From JBBDYG01 sp040901765 (GTDB lineage Bacteria; Planctomycetota; Planctomycetia; Pirellulales; Lacipirellulaceae), in contig JBBDYG010000092.1 of assembly GCA_040901765.1 (NCBI GenBank), positions 25,794 through 89,793 on the forward strand: a DNA stretch of 64,000 bases, in the 5' to 3' direction. Shown in pieces: positions 24,320-35,100 of this stretch (within the stretch, counting starts at the first letter, position 1; each line of letters opens with the position of its first letter). The notes under the pieces were generated by a model. The model saw only the letters and a list, made by a program, of their open reading frames with translations, did no database searches and was not told the origin of the DNA. The position numbers were made by a program, and so were the translations under genes.

Positions 24320-25864
24320 ATGAAATTCAATAGCGACGAAATCGCATCCGTTATTCAGCAAGAGATTGAAAACTTCGACTCACAACTCGATGTGCGCGAG
24401 GTGGGCCGGGTGCTGGAAGTGGGCGACGGTATCGCCCGCGTTTACGGCCTGTCGGGCGTGATGGCCAACGAGATGGTCGAGTTTGCCAGCGGCCCGATCG
24501 GTCTGGCGTTTAACCTCGAAGAGAATTCCGTCGGCATCATCATTCTCGGCGATTATCTCAAGATCTCCGAAGGCGAAGAAGTTCGCAGCACGGGCAAGCT
24601 ATTGAGCGTGCCGGTGGGTGAGGAATTGCTGGGGCGGGTGGTCGATCCACTCGGCAATCCGCTCGACGGAAAAGGGCCGATCATTACTTCGCGCCGCCGC
24701 GAGATGGAAGTGATCGCCCCCGGCGTTGCCGAACGGCAGCCGGTGCGGCAGCCGTTGCAAACGGGCATCAAAGCTGTGGACGCCATGACGCCGATCGGCC
24801 GCGGACAACGCGAGCTAATCATCGGTGACCGAAAGACCGGAAAAACCGCCATTGCGCTCGATGCGATCATCAACCAGCGGACCAGCGGCGTGAAGTGCTT
24901 TTACGTCGCGATTGGGCAAAAAGAATCGACGGTTGCGGCAGTGATTGAACGGCTCCGCGACACGGGCGCGATGGATTACACAACCGTCATCGTCTCCGGC
25001 GCCAGCAGCCCCGCCCCGCTTCAATACGTGGCGCCCTACTCCGGGACGGCGATGGCGGAATACTTCATGTGGAAGGGCGAGCACGCGCTGGTCGTGTACG
25101 ATGACTTGAGCAAGCAGGCGGTAGCTTATCGGCAACTGTCGCTGCTCATGCGTCGTCCCCCAGGCCGTGAGGCGTACCCCGGCGACGTGTTCTACTGCCA
25201 TAGCCGCCTTCTCGAACGCTCGGCCAAGCTTTCGGAGGAACTGGGCGGCGGTTCAATCACCTCGCTGCCAATTGTCGAGACGCTCGAAGGTGAAGTCTCC
25301 GCTTACATTCCGACGAACGTGATTTCGATCACCGATGGTCAGATATACTTGCAGCCCGACCTTTTCTTCGCCGGAATCAAGCCGGCCATGAACGCGGGCA
25401 TCTCGGTGTCGCGCGTCGGTGGCGCCGCTCAGATCAAGGCCATGAAGAAAGTCGCGGGCGGTTTGCGGCTCGACTTGGCCGCGTTCCGCGAACTCGAGAC
25501 ATTCGCCCAAATGGGCACCGAGCTAGACGCCTCGACCCAGGCCCGGCTCGACCGCGGCTACCGGATGGTCGAGTTGCTCAAGCAGGGAGTTTACAACCCA
25601 CTCGACGTGGTCGACGAAGTGCTGATCATTTACGCCGGTACCCGTGGGCATCTCGACAAGATTCCGGTCATCCAGGTCCAGCAATGGGAGGCCAAATTCA
25701 TTCAGTTTATGAAAGACCAGAAGTCGGAGATTCGTGAGACACTCTCCTCCACCAAGGATCTGACCGACGAGCTAACGCAAAAGGTGGAGGGCGCGATCGC
25801 CGAATTCCAATCGCAATACAAGTCGACGATGACCAAAGCCGAGCCGAAAATGGCGATGGCATAG
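24320..25864 (+). CDS. atpA: ATP synthase F1 subunit alpha
   Basis: 514 residues. The non-catalytic nucleotide site is GDRKTGKTAIA (family norm GDRQTGKT, so Gln is Lys here). The signature PGREAYPGDVFYCHSRLLER and the GGSITSLPIVET segment are present, as is the SVSRVGGAAQ motif. Length and collinearity match bacterial alpha subunits throughout. It forms the alternating hexamer with beta. The upstream leader is pyrimidine-rich iterated sequence without a clear Shine-Dalgarno. Confidence 0.97.
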   Translation: MKFNSDEIASVIQQEIENFDSQLDVREVGRVLEVGDGIARVYGLSGVMANEMVEFASGPIGLAFNLEENSVGIIILGDYLKISEGEEVRSTGKLLSVPVGEELLGRVVDPLGNPLDGKGPIITSRRREMEVIAPGVAERQPVRQPLQTGIKAVDAMTPIGRGQRELIIGDRKTGKTAIALDAIINQRTSGVKCFYVAIGQKESTVAAVIERLRDTGAMDYTTVIVSGASSPAPLQYVAPYSGTAMAEYFMWKGEHALVVYDDLSKQAVAYRQLSLLMRRPPGREAYPGDVFYCHSRLLERSAKLSEELGGGSITSLPIVETLEGEVSAYIPTNVISITDGQIYLQPDLFFAGIKPAMNAGISVSRVGGAAQIKAMKKVAGGLRLDLAAFRELETFAQMGTELDASTQARLDRGYRMVELLKQGVYNPLDVVDEVLIIYAGTRGHLDKIPVIQVQQWEAKFIQFMKDQKSEIRETLSSTKDLTDELTQKVEGAIAEFQSQYKSTMTKAEPKMAMA

Positions 25865-25877
25865 TTCGCAAGACACC

Positions 25878-25902
25878 GTGCCGCACGTGGTGCGACGACT
25901 AA
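25878..25902 (-). repeat. TTAG-headed hairpin, GTCGCACC family
   Basis: On the minus strand it reads TTAGTCGTCGCACCACGTGC, one member of a family with copies at 49.5, 57.6 and 60.8 kb. It lies between atpA and atpG. Confidence 0.65.
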
Positions 25903-25903
25903 T

Positions 25904-25941
25904 TCCCTGACCTCCGACCTCCGATCCCTGATCTCCCCGCC
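25904..25941 (+). promoter_or_regulatory. C-rich iterated leader in front of atpG
   Basis: CCCTGACCTCCGACCTCCGA and related words fill the last 38 nt before the ATG; no Shine-Dalgarno is visible. The template strand is correspondingly G-rich. Confidence 0.5.
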
Positions 25942-26826
25942 ATGCCCAATCCTCGCGTACTCGATCGACGTCGTAAGTCGATTAAGAACATCCGCAAAAT
26001 CACGCGGACGATGGAGTTGATCGCCACCGCGCGGTTCAAGAAGGCGATGGACCGGGCATCGGCCGCCACGGCCTACACGGAACGGATTACGCAGTTGGTC
26101 CGCGACCTGGTCGCCAGTGGCCTCGAGGTCAGCCATCCGCTCTTGGAAGCCCGCGAGAAGACCAAGAACGCCACGCTGCTGGTGCTCACCGCCAATCGCG
26201 GCTACTGCGGTGGGTTTAACGGCAACTTGCAGCGGGCCGGCTTCCATCGCTGGCAGGAGCTTCAGGGCCAGATTTCCAATTGCCGGTTGGAAGTGAGCGG
26301 CAAGAAAGGCATTACGAACCTAAAATTCCGCGGCCTACCAGTAAGCACGAGCTACACGCATTTCGACGATAAGCCCTCGTTCGACGAGGTCGAATCGATT
26401 GCCAATCGCTATTTGGACGAATTCATCACCAGAAAGCTCGACCGGCTCGACGTGGTGTATATGAAGTTCGAGTCCCCAGCACGCCAGAAGGTGGCCGTGG
26501 AAACGCTGCTGCCGCTCGGCAACCTGGCGATCGAAGGCGAGGATCGCACTACGGAACCAACGCGCGAGGTGAATTACGAATTCCTCCCCTCGCCGGCGAG
26601 CATTCTGGAAGAGGTGGTGCCGACGAGCTTCAAGGTGAAGCTCTTCAAGTGCTTCCTCGACTCGGCCGTCAGCGAACAAATAGCCCGCCGGGTGGCGATG
26701 AAATCGGCGACGGAGAATGCCGACGATTTGATCCGCCGCTTGAGCATGCAATACAACCGCGCCCGCCAAGGCCGCATCACCTCGGAGTTGATGGACCTCA
26801 TCGGCGGTGTCGAGGCGATCAAGTAG
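25942..26826 (+). CDS. atpG: ATP synthase F1 subunit gamma
   Basis: 294 residues. The N-terminal RRKSIKNIRKITRTMELIAT helix and the C-terminal MKSATENADDLIRRLSMQYN, with QGRITSELMDLIGG, are the two ends of the rotor coiled coil; the middle contains the Rossmann-like domain (LLVLTANRGYCGGFN). It turns inside the alpha-beta ring. The leader is a C-rich iterated word instead of a Shine-Dalgarno. Confidence 0.95.
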   Translation: MPNPRVLDRRRKSIKNIRKITRTMELIATARFKKAMDRASAATAYTERITQLVRDLVASGLEVSHPLLEAREKTKNATLLVLTANRGYCGGFNGNLQRAGFHRWQELQGQISNCRLEVSGKKGITNLKFRGLPVSTSYTHFDDKPSFDEVESIANRYLDEFITRKLDRLDVVYMKFESPARQKVAVETLLPLGNLAIEGEDRTTEPTREVNYEFLPSPASILEEVVPTSFKVKLFKCFLDSAVSEQIARRVAMKSATENADDLIRRLSMQYNRARQGRITSELMDLIGGVEAIK

Positions 26827-26827
26827 A

Positions 26828-26887
26828 AATGACGAATGACGAATGAAAAACCAATGCTCAAAGCCTTTTCATTCGTCATTCGTCATT
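26828..26887. repeat. Iterated GACGAAT word, perfect 22-bp inverted repeat
   Basis: Arms at 26828-26849 and 26866-26887 (AATGACGAATGACGAATGAA and its complement), starting one base after the atpG stop. A sister element follows atpD. It could form an mRNA hairpin between atpG and atpD; the remaining 220 bp before atpD show nothing else. Confidence 0.8.
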
Positions 26888-27110
26888 CGTTATTCGTCAT
26901 GGTGAGTTCAAACTTCAAATGCAACAAGCCAAACGCCCTGGATTTGAAGGGGTTTTCGACGTTTGTTCACGATTCCCCGAAAATTCTAGAGCCGAACTGC
27001 TAGCAGCTTCGAAAATCAGCCCGCGACTCAGCCTCAAAGTTGTCGCATTTGAAGTTTGACATCACCTCATTGAATAACAAGTCATTTCCAACGAACCCGC
27101 GATAGTCAAC

Positions 27111-28553
<1,443 letters not shown>

Positions 28554-28562
28554 CGAAGTCCG

Positions 28563-28616
28563 AATGACGAATGACGAATGAAGGACGCAAGCGAATGCCA
28601 TTCGTCATTCGTCATT
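28563..28616. repeat. Iterated GACGAAT word, second copy
   Basis: Arms at 28563-28580 and 28599-28616 (AATGACGAATGACGAATG and complement) form an 18-bp perfect inverted repeat between atpD and atpC, matching the element after atpG. Confidence 0.8.
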
Positions 28617-28652
28617 GCTTGCGGGTCTGAACAACGCAATGAGTAGTTCGCC

Positions 28653-29075
28653 ATGGTAGACATTGCCGCAAAATCCGCCGTTCTTCGCTGCATCGTGGTC
28701 ACGCCCGAACAGACCGTGCTCGATACGAGCGCGGAGTTCGTTGCGTTGCCGCTGTTTGACGGTGAGGTCGGCATCGCGCCGTTGCATAGCCCGATGATCG
28801 GCCGGCTCGGGTACGGCGAGCTACGCATCCGCTCGGCGGGCGTCGTCGGCCGGTACTACGTCGATGGGGGTTTCGTGCAGGTGCTCGACAACGTAGTGTC
28901 GGTCCTCACCAACCGTGCCCTTCCCGCAGAGCAGCTTCGCGTTGATGTCGCGGGTCAACTCTTGCAATCGGCGCTGGCCCGGCCCGCCGCAGGCGAGGAA
29001 GAACTCGCGATCCGCACGCGGCTCATTGCCCAGGCGCGAGCGCAGCTTCGCGTGGCGCGAAACTTGTCGAATTGA
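28653..29075 (+). CDS. atpC: ATP synthase F1 subunit epsilon
   Basis: 140 residues. The N-terminal beta sandwich is well conserved: FVALPLFDGEVGIAPLHSPM and YVDGGFVQVLDNVVSVLT. The C-terminal helical part (about 95-140) is present, so the inhibitory helices are retained. It is the last gene of the atp operon. Its end is only 29 bp from the convergent PII gene; a small CCGCAAGCGG hairpin lies between them and may serve as a bidirectional stop. Confidence 0.95.
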   Translation: MVDIAAKSAVLRCIVVTPEQTVLDTSAEFVALPLFDGEVGIAPLHSPMIGRLGYGELRIRSAGVVGRYYVDGGFVQVLDNVVSVLTNRALPAEQLRVDVAGQLLQSALARPAAGEEELAIRTRLIAQARAQLRVARNLSN

Positions 29076-29104
29076 ATCGCTAAGCCGCAAGCGGAAGGGG
29101 CACG

Positions 29105-29452
29105 CTAAATCGCTTCATTGCCACGTTCGCCGGTGCGGATGCGGATGCAGTCCTCCAGCGGCAGCACGAAGATTTTTCCGTCGCCCACGTCGCCCGACTC
29201 GCCCGAGCGGCCCCCCTTGATGATCGCACTGATGGTCGGTTCCACGAACTGGTCGTTCACCGCGATCTGAAGTTGGACCTTCCGCAAGAGGTTGACGGAA
29301 ATCTCATTGCCGCGGTAAACCTCTGTCTGCCCTTTCTGCCGACCGAAGCCCTGCACGTCCATAATGGTCAGCCGAACGACCTCGACCTCCTGCAAGGCCG
29401 CCTTCACGTCTTCGAGCTTGCTGGGCTGAATTATCGCGAGGATGAGTTTCAT
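29105..29452 (-). CDS. glnB: Nitrogen regulatory PII protein lacking Tyr51
   Basis: 115 residues from the ATG at 29452; the open frame upstream is repeat DNA. It aligns almost without gaps to E. coli GlnB over the first 75 residues: GFGRQKGQTEVYRG (36-48) and the end RIRTGERGNEAI (104-115). The T-loop reads GNEISVNLL, so the uridylylated Tyr51 is Ile51; Tyr46 is kept. Three extra residues lie near 85-90. Such a PII cannot be uridylylated at the usual site, but ATP/ADP and 2-oxoglutarate binding residues look intact. There is no amtB neighbour. The 5' leader is CAGCCCCCAGCCCCC repeats with no Shine-Dalgarno. Confidence 0.9.
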   Translation of the reverse strand: MKLILAIIQPSKLEDVKAALQEVEVVRLTIMDVQGFGRQKGQTEVYRGNEISVNLLRKVQLQIAVNDQFVEPTISAIIKGGRSGESGDVGDGKIFVLPLEDCIRIRTGERGNEAI

Positions 29453-29480
29453 CGGTTGGGGGCTGGGGGCTGGGGGCTGA
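29453..29480 (-). promoter_or_regulatory. C-rich iterated leader in front of the PII gene
   Basis: Read with the gene, three CAGCCCCC units sit directly before the ATG; the plus (template) strand shows three runs of five G. No Shine-Dalgarno is visible. Confidence 0.5.
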
Positions 29481-29590
29481 ATTGCGCTCCGCGCGGTTGA
29501 GCGCCCGACAATGTCACAGCGATATGTTAGACGAGGCCCGCAAGTTCCCCAATCCCTAGCTCCCAGTCCCCAGTCCCTCTCCAGACGCCC

Positions 29591-29937
29591 CGGCTTGGGC
29601 AGACGAGGCGGACGGGTCCACCCAAGCCGTTGGGGCATCCTTCTGGCTTGATGGGCGGCCGACGTAACGCAGAATGCCGGCATCCCTGACGGCCATCGAT
29701 AAAGAAAAAAATGCCCCGGCTCGGACGGGCCAGGCGGTGAACCCGTCCGAGCCAATGTGGACATTCGGTTGTAGGAACGCTATCGGCGTGTTCTGCGGCG
29801 GTCAAAATGTCTCTCGGCTTGGGTGGGCCAGGCGGTGAACCCACCCAAGCCTCGAGAACATTCGGTTAGTGAATTGGCTTGCCCTTATGAACAGCTCCCA
29901 TGGCTTGGGCGGGCCAGGCGGAATACCCGCCCGAGCC
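29591..29937. repeat. Cluster of four covarying hairpins with conserved loop core AGGCGG
   Basis: Hairpins at 29591-29629, 29718-29753, 29816-29851 and 29902-29937. Copies two to four have 12-bp stems (GGCTCGGACGGG, GGCTTGGGTGGG, GGCTTGGGCGGG with their complements; one G-U in the last) around a 12-nt loop CCAGGCGGTGAA or CCAGGCGGAATA. The first copy is diverged but keeps AGGCGG. Copies two and three are followed by ACATTCGGTT. The remaining sequence to 30217 shows no gene. Confidence 0.85.
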
Positions 29938-30217
29938 GTGGGATCTTACTTTTCGACTCCCGATGGAAGTCGATGTCCCTGTAAACTGCTATGCCGATCA
30001 TCCTGAGCGGCGGGTTGCTATTACTGATAGATTGCCGCAATACGCAACGGGCGTGCCGCAACGTGTAATGCAACCGCAACTTGCGATGTAAACCATTGCA
30101 GAACAATGATTTAGGTTGCCAAAATCCCGATTGAAGTGAAGGGATTAAATGCAACTGATGTGCCACGATTCTAGGCAGGGTAGGCCTGATAGCTGGGCAA
30201 CCGCGAGGTACGCGCGG

Positions 30218-30253
30218 AAAAAACCGAAGGCCGCCCCATGGCGGCCTCCGGCT
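30218..30253 (-). terminator. Rho-independent terminator of the porin gene
   Basis: On the minus strand a 12-bp stem (CCGGAGGCCGCC/GGCGGCCTTCGG, one internal mismatch-like wobble) with an ATGG loop is followed by a run of six T. It lies 49 bp past the porin stop. Confidence 0.8.
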
Positions 30254-30301
30254 TTGTTGTTTTCAGTGCCCTTGCTTGCGCGGCGGGCTTTCGTTCCGTT
30301 G

Positions 30302-31690
30302 CTAGAACGACAGGATCGCGTCGATGCCGAACACGGTCTGGTTGAAGTCCACACCATCCTGGGCGTTGGCGTAAGCTTCTTCTCCGGGGGTCCAGTTGTG
30401 CCGCACTTCTGGCCGCACGATCACGTTGGCATGGGGCTTGTAGTTGAGGCCGTAGGTGACTTCGTAGTACGACTGGGCGTTGCCGGTGAAGCCGGTCCCC
30501 TTCCACCATTCCATGCGCGTTCCCAAGGCCCAGCAATCGTTGATCGTGTAGAACAGGTATTGATTGACGCCCTTGTCCTCGAGCGGCTCGTTCGGATCGT
30601 CGAAGCTGCCGTCGTGATGCACGTAGTCGCTTTGGAACACGTACTTAAGGTCTTCCGAAAGCGCTACGTCGAGCACTAGGCTCTGGCCGTAACCGGTGGT
30701 GCCGGCGCTGCGGCGGCCGAAGTCGCCGGCCGTTGAAATATAAGTAAACTTGATGTCATCGGTGAGCTGCGCGGCAAACCCGCCGAGCCAGTTGCTGCCG
30801 CCGAAGGCCTGGTCGAACCCGGTGTCCCAGCCGAGCGTCCAGCCGGCGTAGAGCGTCATGTTGTCGATGCCGTTATAGGTGCTCAGCACGCCGGTATGGG
30901 TGAACGGCTCGCTGTTGTACTGCGTATAGGAATGGCTGTAGAAGAAGTTGCCCGGCGCCATCACGACTTCGTACCCGACGGGCGTGAAGAAGTGGCCGAT
31001 CTTCACTTCCCAATCGCCATACGCCAGTTGCAAGTAGGCTTGCGGCATGGCCCAGCCGTAAATGCCATGGTCGAAGCTATCGGCGTTGTCCCACTTCGCG
31101 TCGTCGTTGCCGAAGGATTGGGTCTTCTGGGCGTCGGTGCCGTACATGATGTCAAAGCGAAAGCCCCAGTCACCCTGGCACTCGGTCGCCTCGGCTAGTT
31201 TCTCGAAGTACAGCCATTGTTGGTGCAGCCGTAGACCATCGGGCACGTCGTTGAACGATCGCAGGTCGCCGAAGGTGTTGGAAAACCGTTCGTTGTCGGA
31301 GTGGTAACCGATTTGCGACCAGCCGCCAACGTCGAGCCAGCAGCATTCGCCGACTAGGCAGTCGCGAAGCTTGTACGGCTCGCCCAAGCAGCAGGGGCCG
31401 AACAACCCACAGCCACCGTCGCCGTAGCCGCAGCAATCGCCGCAGCCAACATCTGCCGCGCAACCGCAGTACGGGCTGTCGGCTGCATCGTCGTACCCAC
31501 TGCTCCGATCTTCCCCTTCGGGAAGCGACTCAGGTTCGTACTCGCCGGGTATGCTGCTTCCCTGGCTATAGTAACTGTCTTCAGTTTCGAGCGTGGGCGC
31601 GAGGAGGTGGGGCTGATGAATCTCGCCTCGCGCCACGAGTGGGCCTAGCAGCAAAATGGCTGCCGACCAACACAACGTGTAGGGTTTCAT
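30302..31690 (-). CDS. Outer-membrane porin, BBP2/OmpL-like, with Cys-rich N-terminus
   Basis: 462 residues. A signal peptide (about 1-22, ending ARGE) precedes an acidic region and a striking Cys/Gly-rich segment (about 73-117) with CGCAADVGCGDCCGYG, GPCCLG and GECCWLDVGG. From about 120 the pattern is alternating strands with aromatic girdles (WSQIGYHSDN, QAYLQLAYGDWEVKIGHFF, GTRMEWWKG), ending in Phe. This fits the putative beta-barrel porin-2 family common in planctomycetes. The cysteine cluster may cross-link the porin to other envelope proteins, in line with the VKOR-DsbA system 18 kb upstream (inference). It has a terminator and stands alone. Confidence 0.85.
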   Translation of the reverse strand: MKPYTLCWSAAILLLGPLVARGEIHQPHLLAPTLETEDSYYSQGSSIPGEYEPESLPEGEDRSSGYDDAADSPYCGCAADVGCGDCCGYGDGGCGLFGPCCLGEPYKLRDCLVGECCWLDVGGWSQIGYHSDNERFSNTFGDLRSFNDVPDGLRLHQQWLYFEKLAEATECQGDWGFRFDIMYGTDAQKTQSFGNDDAKWDNADSFDHGIYGWAMPQAYLQLAYGDWEVKIGHFFTPVGYEVVMAPGNFFYSHSYTQYNSEPFTHTGVLSTYNGIDNMTLYAGWTLGWDTGFDQAFGGSNWLGGFAAQLTDDIKFTYISTAGDFGRRSAGTTGYGQSLVLDVALSEDLKYVFQSDYVHHDGSFDDPNEPLEDKGVNQYLFYTINDCWALGTRMEWWKGTGFTGNAQSYYEVTYGLNYKPHANVIVRPEVRHNWTPGEEAYANAQDGVDFNQTVFGIDAILSF

Positions 31691-31946
31691 GGGGGGTAAG
31701 GCTCCGCGGACGGGGTGGGGAGGGGGGAAGCCGGCGCGCTTCTAGCAACAGGCGCGCCAGCTTACTGTGCCAATCGACTCCCGCAGCGACGCGGATTGAG
31801 GAGCGAATCACTTTTCCTCCGTGCGATTTCGGGCAGTTTGGAAAGACCTACCGGCCGCACCGATGATGCCTGCTAGCTCGCGCGAAAGAATGCCGGTTAC
31901 GCGAAGAATGCATTCCTTCGCACATTAGCAGCGACTCGGAGCCGTG

Positions 31947-32046
31947 TTGTGCGCGGGTCTCCCGACCCCGCACGGACGCGAAGGTCTCTCGAAATTCAGG
32001 GAGACCTGCGGTCCATTGCGTGCGGCGTCGGGAGACCCGCGCACAA
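31947..32046. repeat. Long inverted repeat, 20-bp perfect arms
   Basis: TTGTGCGCGGGTCTCCCGAC at 31947-31966 is perfectly complementary to 32027-32046; inside, AAGGTCTC and GAGACCT form a second stem. It ends 16 bp beyond the ftsY stop and may terminate or protect that transcript. The rest of the gap 31691-32062 shows nothing recognisable. Confidence 0.8.
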
Positions 32047-32062
32047 CCGGGCTAACAACAGA

Positions 32063-32986
32063 TCACGTCGCCATGTCGTCGAACAGTGCGTCGACGAATT
32101 GATCGGGCACGAACAGGGCGAGATCTTCATGCTTCTCGCCGACGCCGACGTACTTCACGGGCAGACCAACTTGCTGCCGAATCGCCACGACCACTCCACC
32201 TTTCGCGGTTCCGTCGAGCTTGGCGAGAACGATGCCCGTGCAACCCGCGGCTTCGGCAAACTTGTTCGCCTGGCTGATGCCGTTTTGGCCCGTGGTGGCG
32301 TCGATCACCAACAGTCCCTCGTGCGGTGCCGCGGGAATCTGTTTGCTAATGGCGTCGCGAATCTTGGTCAGTTCCGTCATCAGGTTCTTCTGGGTCTGCA
32401 AGCGGCCCGCCGTATCGACGATGGCCACGTCGAAATTCTCCGCGAGCGCCCGCTCGACGGTCCGATAAGCCACGGCCGCCGGCTGGCTCTTGGGTTCGCC
32501 GGATACAATCGCAACTCCGATGCGGTCCGCCCAGATTTTCAATTGCTCGACCGCCGCGGCGCGGAACGTATCGCCGGCCCCGAGAATTACCTTCTTCCCC
32601 TGCGCACGGAACATGTGGGCCAGCTTGGCAATCGACGTAGTTTTTCCAGCGCCGTTCACGCCAGAGACCATGATCACCGTCGGCCCGCTGGCGGCGAATT
32701 CAATCGGCGAATCGGGCTGCTTGAGCAGTTCCTTGAGCTTGATCTTCCAAGTGGCGATCACCTCCTCGAGCGTCACCACGCGGCCACGCATGTTCTTCGC
32801 CACCTCGCTTACAATCTGCTCAACGGCATCGAAACCCATGTCTGTCTTGAAAAGCACTGCTCGCATTTCTTCTAGAAACGCGTCGTCGATGAGCCGGCCT
32901 TCGCTCTTGAACAAGTCGCGGACGTCGGTCTTGAGCAACTGGCCCGTTTTCTTCAGGCCCTGTTTGAATCGATCGAAGAGACCCAT
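32063..32986 (-). CDS. ftsY: Signal recognition particle receptor FtsY
   Basis: 307 residues from the ATG at 32986; the frame further upstream is repeat DNA. The NG domain is complete: N-domain helices (VLFKTDMGFDAVEQIV), G1 GVNGAGKTTSIAKLA, DTFRAAAVEQL, DTAGRLQTQ, TKLDGTAKGG and GVGEKHEDL. There is no acidic A domain, so membrane binding would rely on the amphipathic N-terminus MGLFDRFKQGLKK. It receives SRP-bound ribosomes at the membrane. It is the last gene of ribH-nusB-ftsY. Confidence 0.96.
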   Translation of the reverse strand: MGLFDRFKQGLKKTGQLLKTDVRDLFKSEGRLIDDAFLEEMRAVLFKTDMGFDAVEQIVSEVAKNMRGRVVTLEEVIATWKIKLKELLKQPDSPIEFAASGPTVIMVSGVNGAGKTTSIAKLAHMFRAQGKKVILGAGDTFRAAAVEQLKIWADRIGVAIVSGEPKSQPAAVAYRTVERALAENFDVAIVDTAGRLQTQKNLMTELTKIRDAISKQIPAAPHEGLLVIDATTGQNGISQANKFAEAAGCTGIVLAKLDGTAKGGVVVAIRQQVGLPVKYVGVGEKHEDLALFVPDQFVDALFDDMAT

Positions 32987-33077
32987 GGGAATTGGGGATT
33001 TGGGATTTGGGATTGGGGATTTGGAAGAATTAACAGCTTTGCCATTCCAAATCCCAAATCCCCAATCCCCAATCCTA
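32987..33077 (-). repeat. Iterated GGGATTT/GGGGATT word with inverted copy between nusB and ftsY
   Basis: Plus strand 32987-33024 has five G-runs separated by AATT/ATTT/ATT, a canonical G-quadruplex pattern on the ftsY template strand; the complementary C-rich words lie at 33045-33075. The repeat begins right at the ftsY ATG and ends at the nusB TAG. Confidence 0.8.
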
Positions 33078-33476
33078 AATCTCCTTTCTTGGCAGCTTAT
33101 CCAGGATGCCATTGACGAACTGCGGCGATTGGGCGGTGCCGAAGCGCTTGGCTAGTTCGACCGCTTCGTTAATCGCCACTCGGAATGGCGTCTGGGTGTA
33201 CAAAATCTCGTACGCCGCGATCCGCAACAGGTTGCGGTCAGTGGCGGCCATGCGGGAGACACTCCAGTTGGCGGCGATCTGTTCCAGGCTAGCGTCAAGC
33301 TCCGCTTGATTGCGCCGCACGCCGAAAATCAGCGACAAGCAAAACTCTTCAAGCTCCGGCGATTTCAGCCGGGACGACACGAACCCGCGCAGAGCCTCCG
33401 CCGTCTCGCGAGGATTGACGTCATCCTCGAAGAGAATCTGCAGGGCAACTTCGCGGGCACGGCTGCGGCGGGACAT
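33075..33476 (-). CDS. nusB: Transcription antitermination factor NusB
   Basis: 133 residues, the normal length. REVALQILFEDD at the start, LIFGVRRNQAELD in the middle, and RNLLRIAAYEILYTQTPFRV with INEAVELAKRFGTAQSPQFV are diagnostic. It binds BoxA RNA with NusE for rRNA transcription. The stop TAG directly joins the GATTGGGG repeat. The leader before its ATG is C-rich iterated sequence with no Shine-Dalgarno. It lies between ribH and ftsY in one minus-strand unit. Confidence 0.95.
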   Translation of the reverse strand: MSRRSRAREVALQILFEDDVNPRETAEALRGFVSSRLKSPELEEFCLSLIFGVRRNQAELDASLEQIAANWSVSRMAATDRNLLRIAAYEILYTQTPFRVAINEAVELAKRFGTAQSPQFVNGILDKLPRKEI

Positions 33477-33513
33477 CGGGGAGGGGGCAGGATTCAGGGG
33501 TCGGGGGTCAGGG
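33477..33513 (-). promoter_or_regulatory. C-rich iterated leader in front of nusB
   Basis: Read with the gene: CCCTGACCCCCGACCCCTGA then CCCCCTCCCCG directly before the ATG. The template strand carries five G-runs. Confidence 0.5.
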
Positions 33514-33590
33514 AAGAAATGAGTCCGACTTCAATGCTACGGACAACTGGCTACTGGCAACGGACAATTAAGATTATCTGGCGGGCGGGT

Positions 33591-34094
33591 TCAGGCAAGT
33601 CGCCCCGGTGACTCGCCGAAGGAGAGTGGCGGGAGGTTTTTTAGCAGGCCGACCATGTGGACGGCGGCGGCGGCGCACTCGGAACCCTTGTTCCCGACAT
33701 TTCCCCCGGCGCGGTGCAAGGCTTGCTCCATCGTTTCGCAGGTCAGGATGCCGAACAACACCGGTACATTGTATTGTAGGGCAATTTGGCCAATCGCCAG
33801 GCTCACGGCTCGATTGATGTGCTGGTCGTGCGTCGTTTCGCCGCGAATGACCGCCCCCAGGCATAGAATCGCCGCGTACTGGCCCGATTCGGCAAACCGT
33901 TGCGCCACCAGCGGAATCTCCCAAGACCCCGGCACCCAGGCCACGTCAATCGCCTCATCCGCGACGCCCGATTCGGTAAGCGTCGCGATAGCACCCTCCA
34001 GCAACCGCCCCGTTATCGAACGATTCCACTCGGCGACCACAATCGCAAAGCGATCCGTGGGAGAGAGCGGCGCGGGCGAGATAGAGGTGGGCAT
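33591..34094 (-). CDS. ribH: 6,7-dimethyl-8-ribityllumazine synthase
   Basis: 167 residues. FAIVVAEWNRSITGRLLEGA starts the domain, VPGSWEIPLVAQRF binds the pyrimidine, LGAVIRGETTHDQHINR contains the catalytic His, and VLFGILTCETMEQALHRAGG completes the active site. It joins the pyrimidinedione and dihydroxybutanone phosphate in riboflavin synthesis and forms a 60-mer or pentamer. No other rib gene is near. An upstream FMN riboswitch was not seen in the sequence before the start. Confidence 0.95.
   Translation of the reverse strand: MPTSISPAPLSPTDRFAIVVAEWNRSITGRLLEGAIATLTESGVADEAIDVAWVPGSWEIPLVAQRFAESGQYAAILCLGAVIRGETTHDQHINRAVSLAIGQIALQYNVPVLFGILTCETMEQALHRAGGNVGNKGSECAAAAVHMVGLLKNLPPLSFGESPGRLA

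Positions 34095-35100
<1,006 letters not shown>

Noticed and set aside
29453..29764. N-terminal extension of the PII protein
   Set aside because: It is encoded by iterated words and hairpin repeats; the ATG at 29452 matches PII family starts exactly.
29591..29937. CRISPR-like array
   Set aside because: Only four units, spacing 127, 98 and 86 bp, each unit a long hairpin with covarying stems, and no cas genes.
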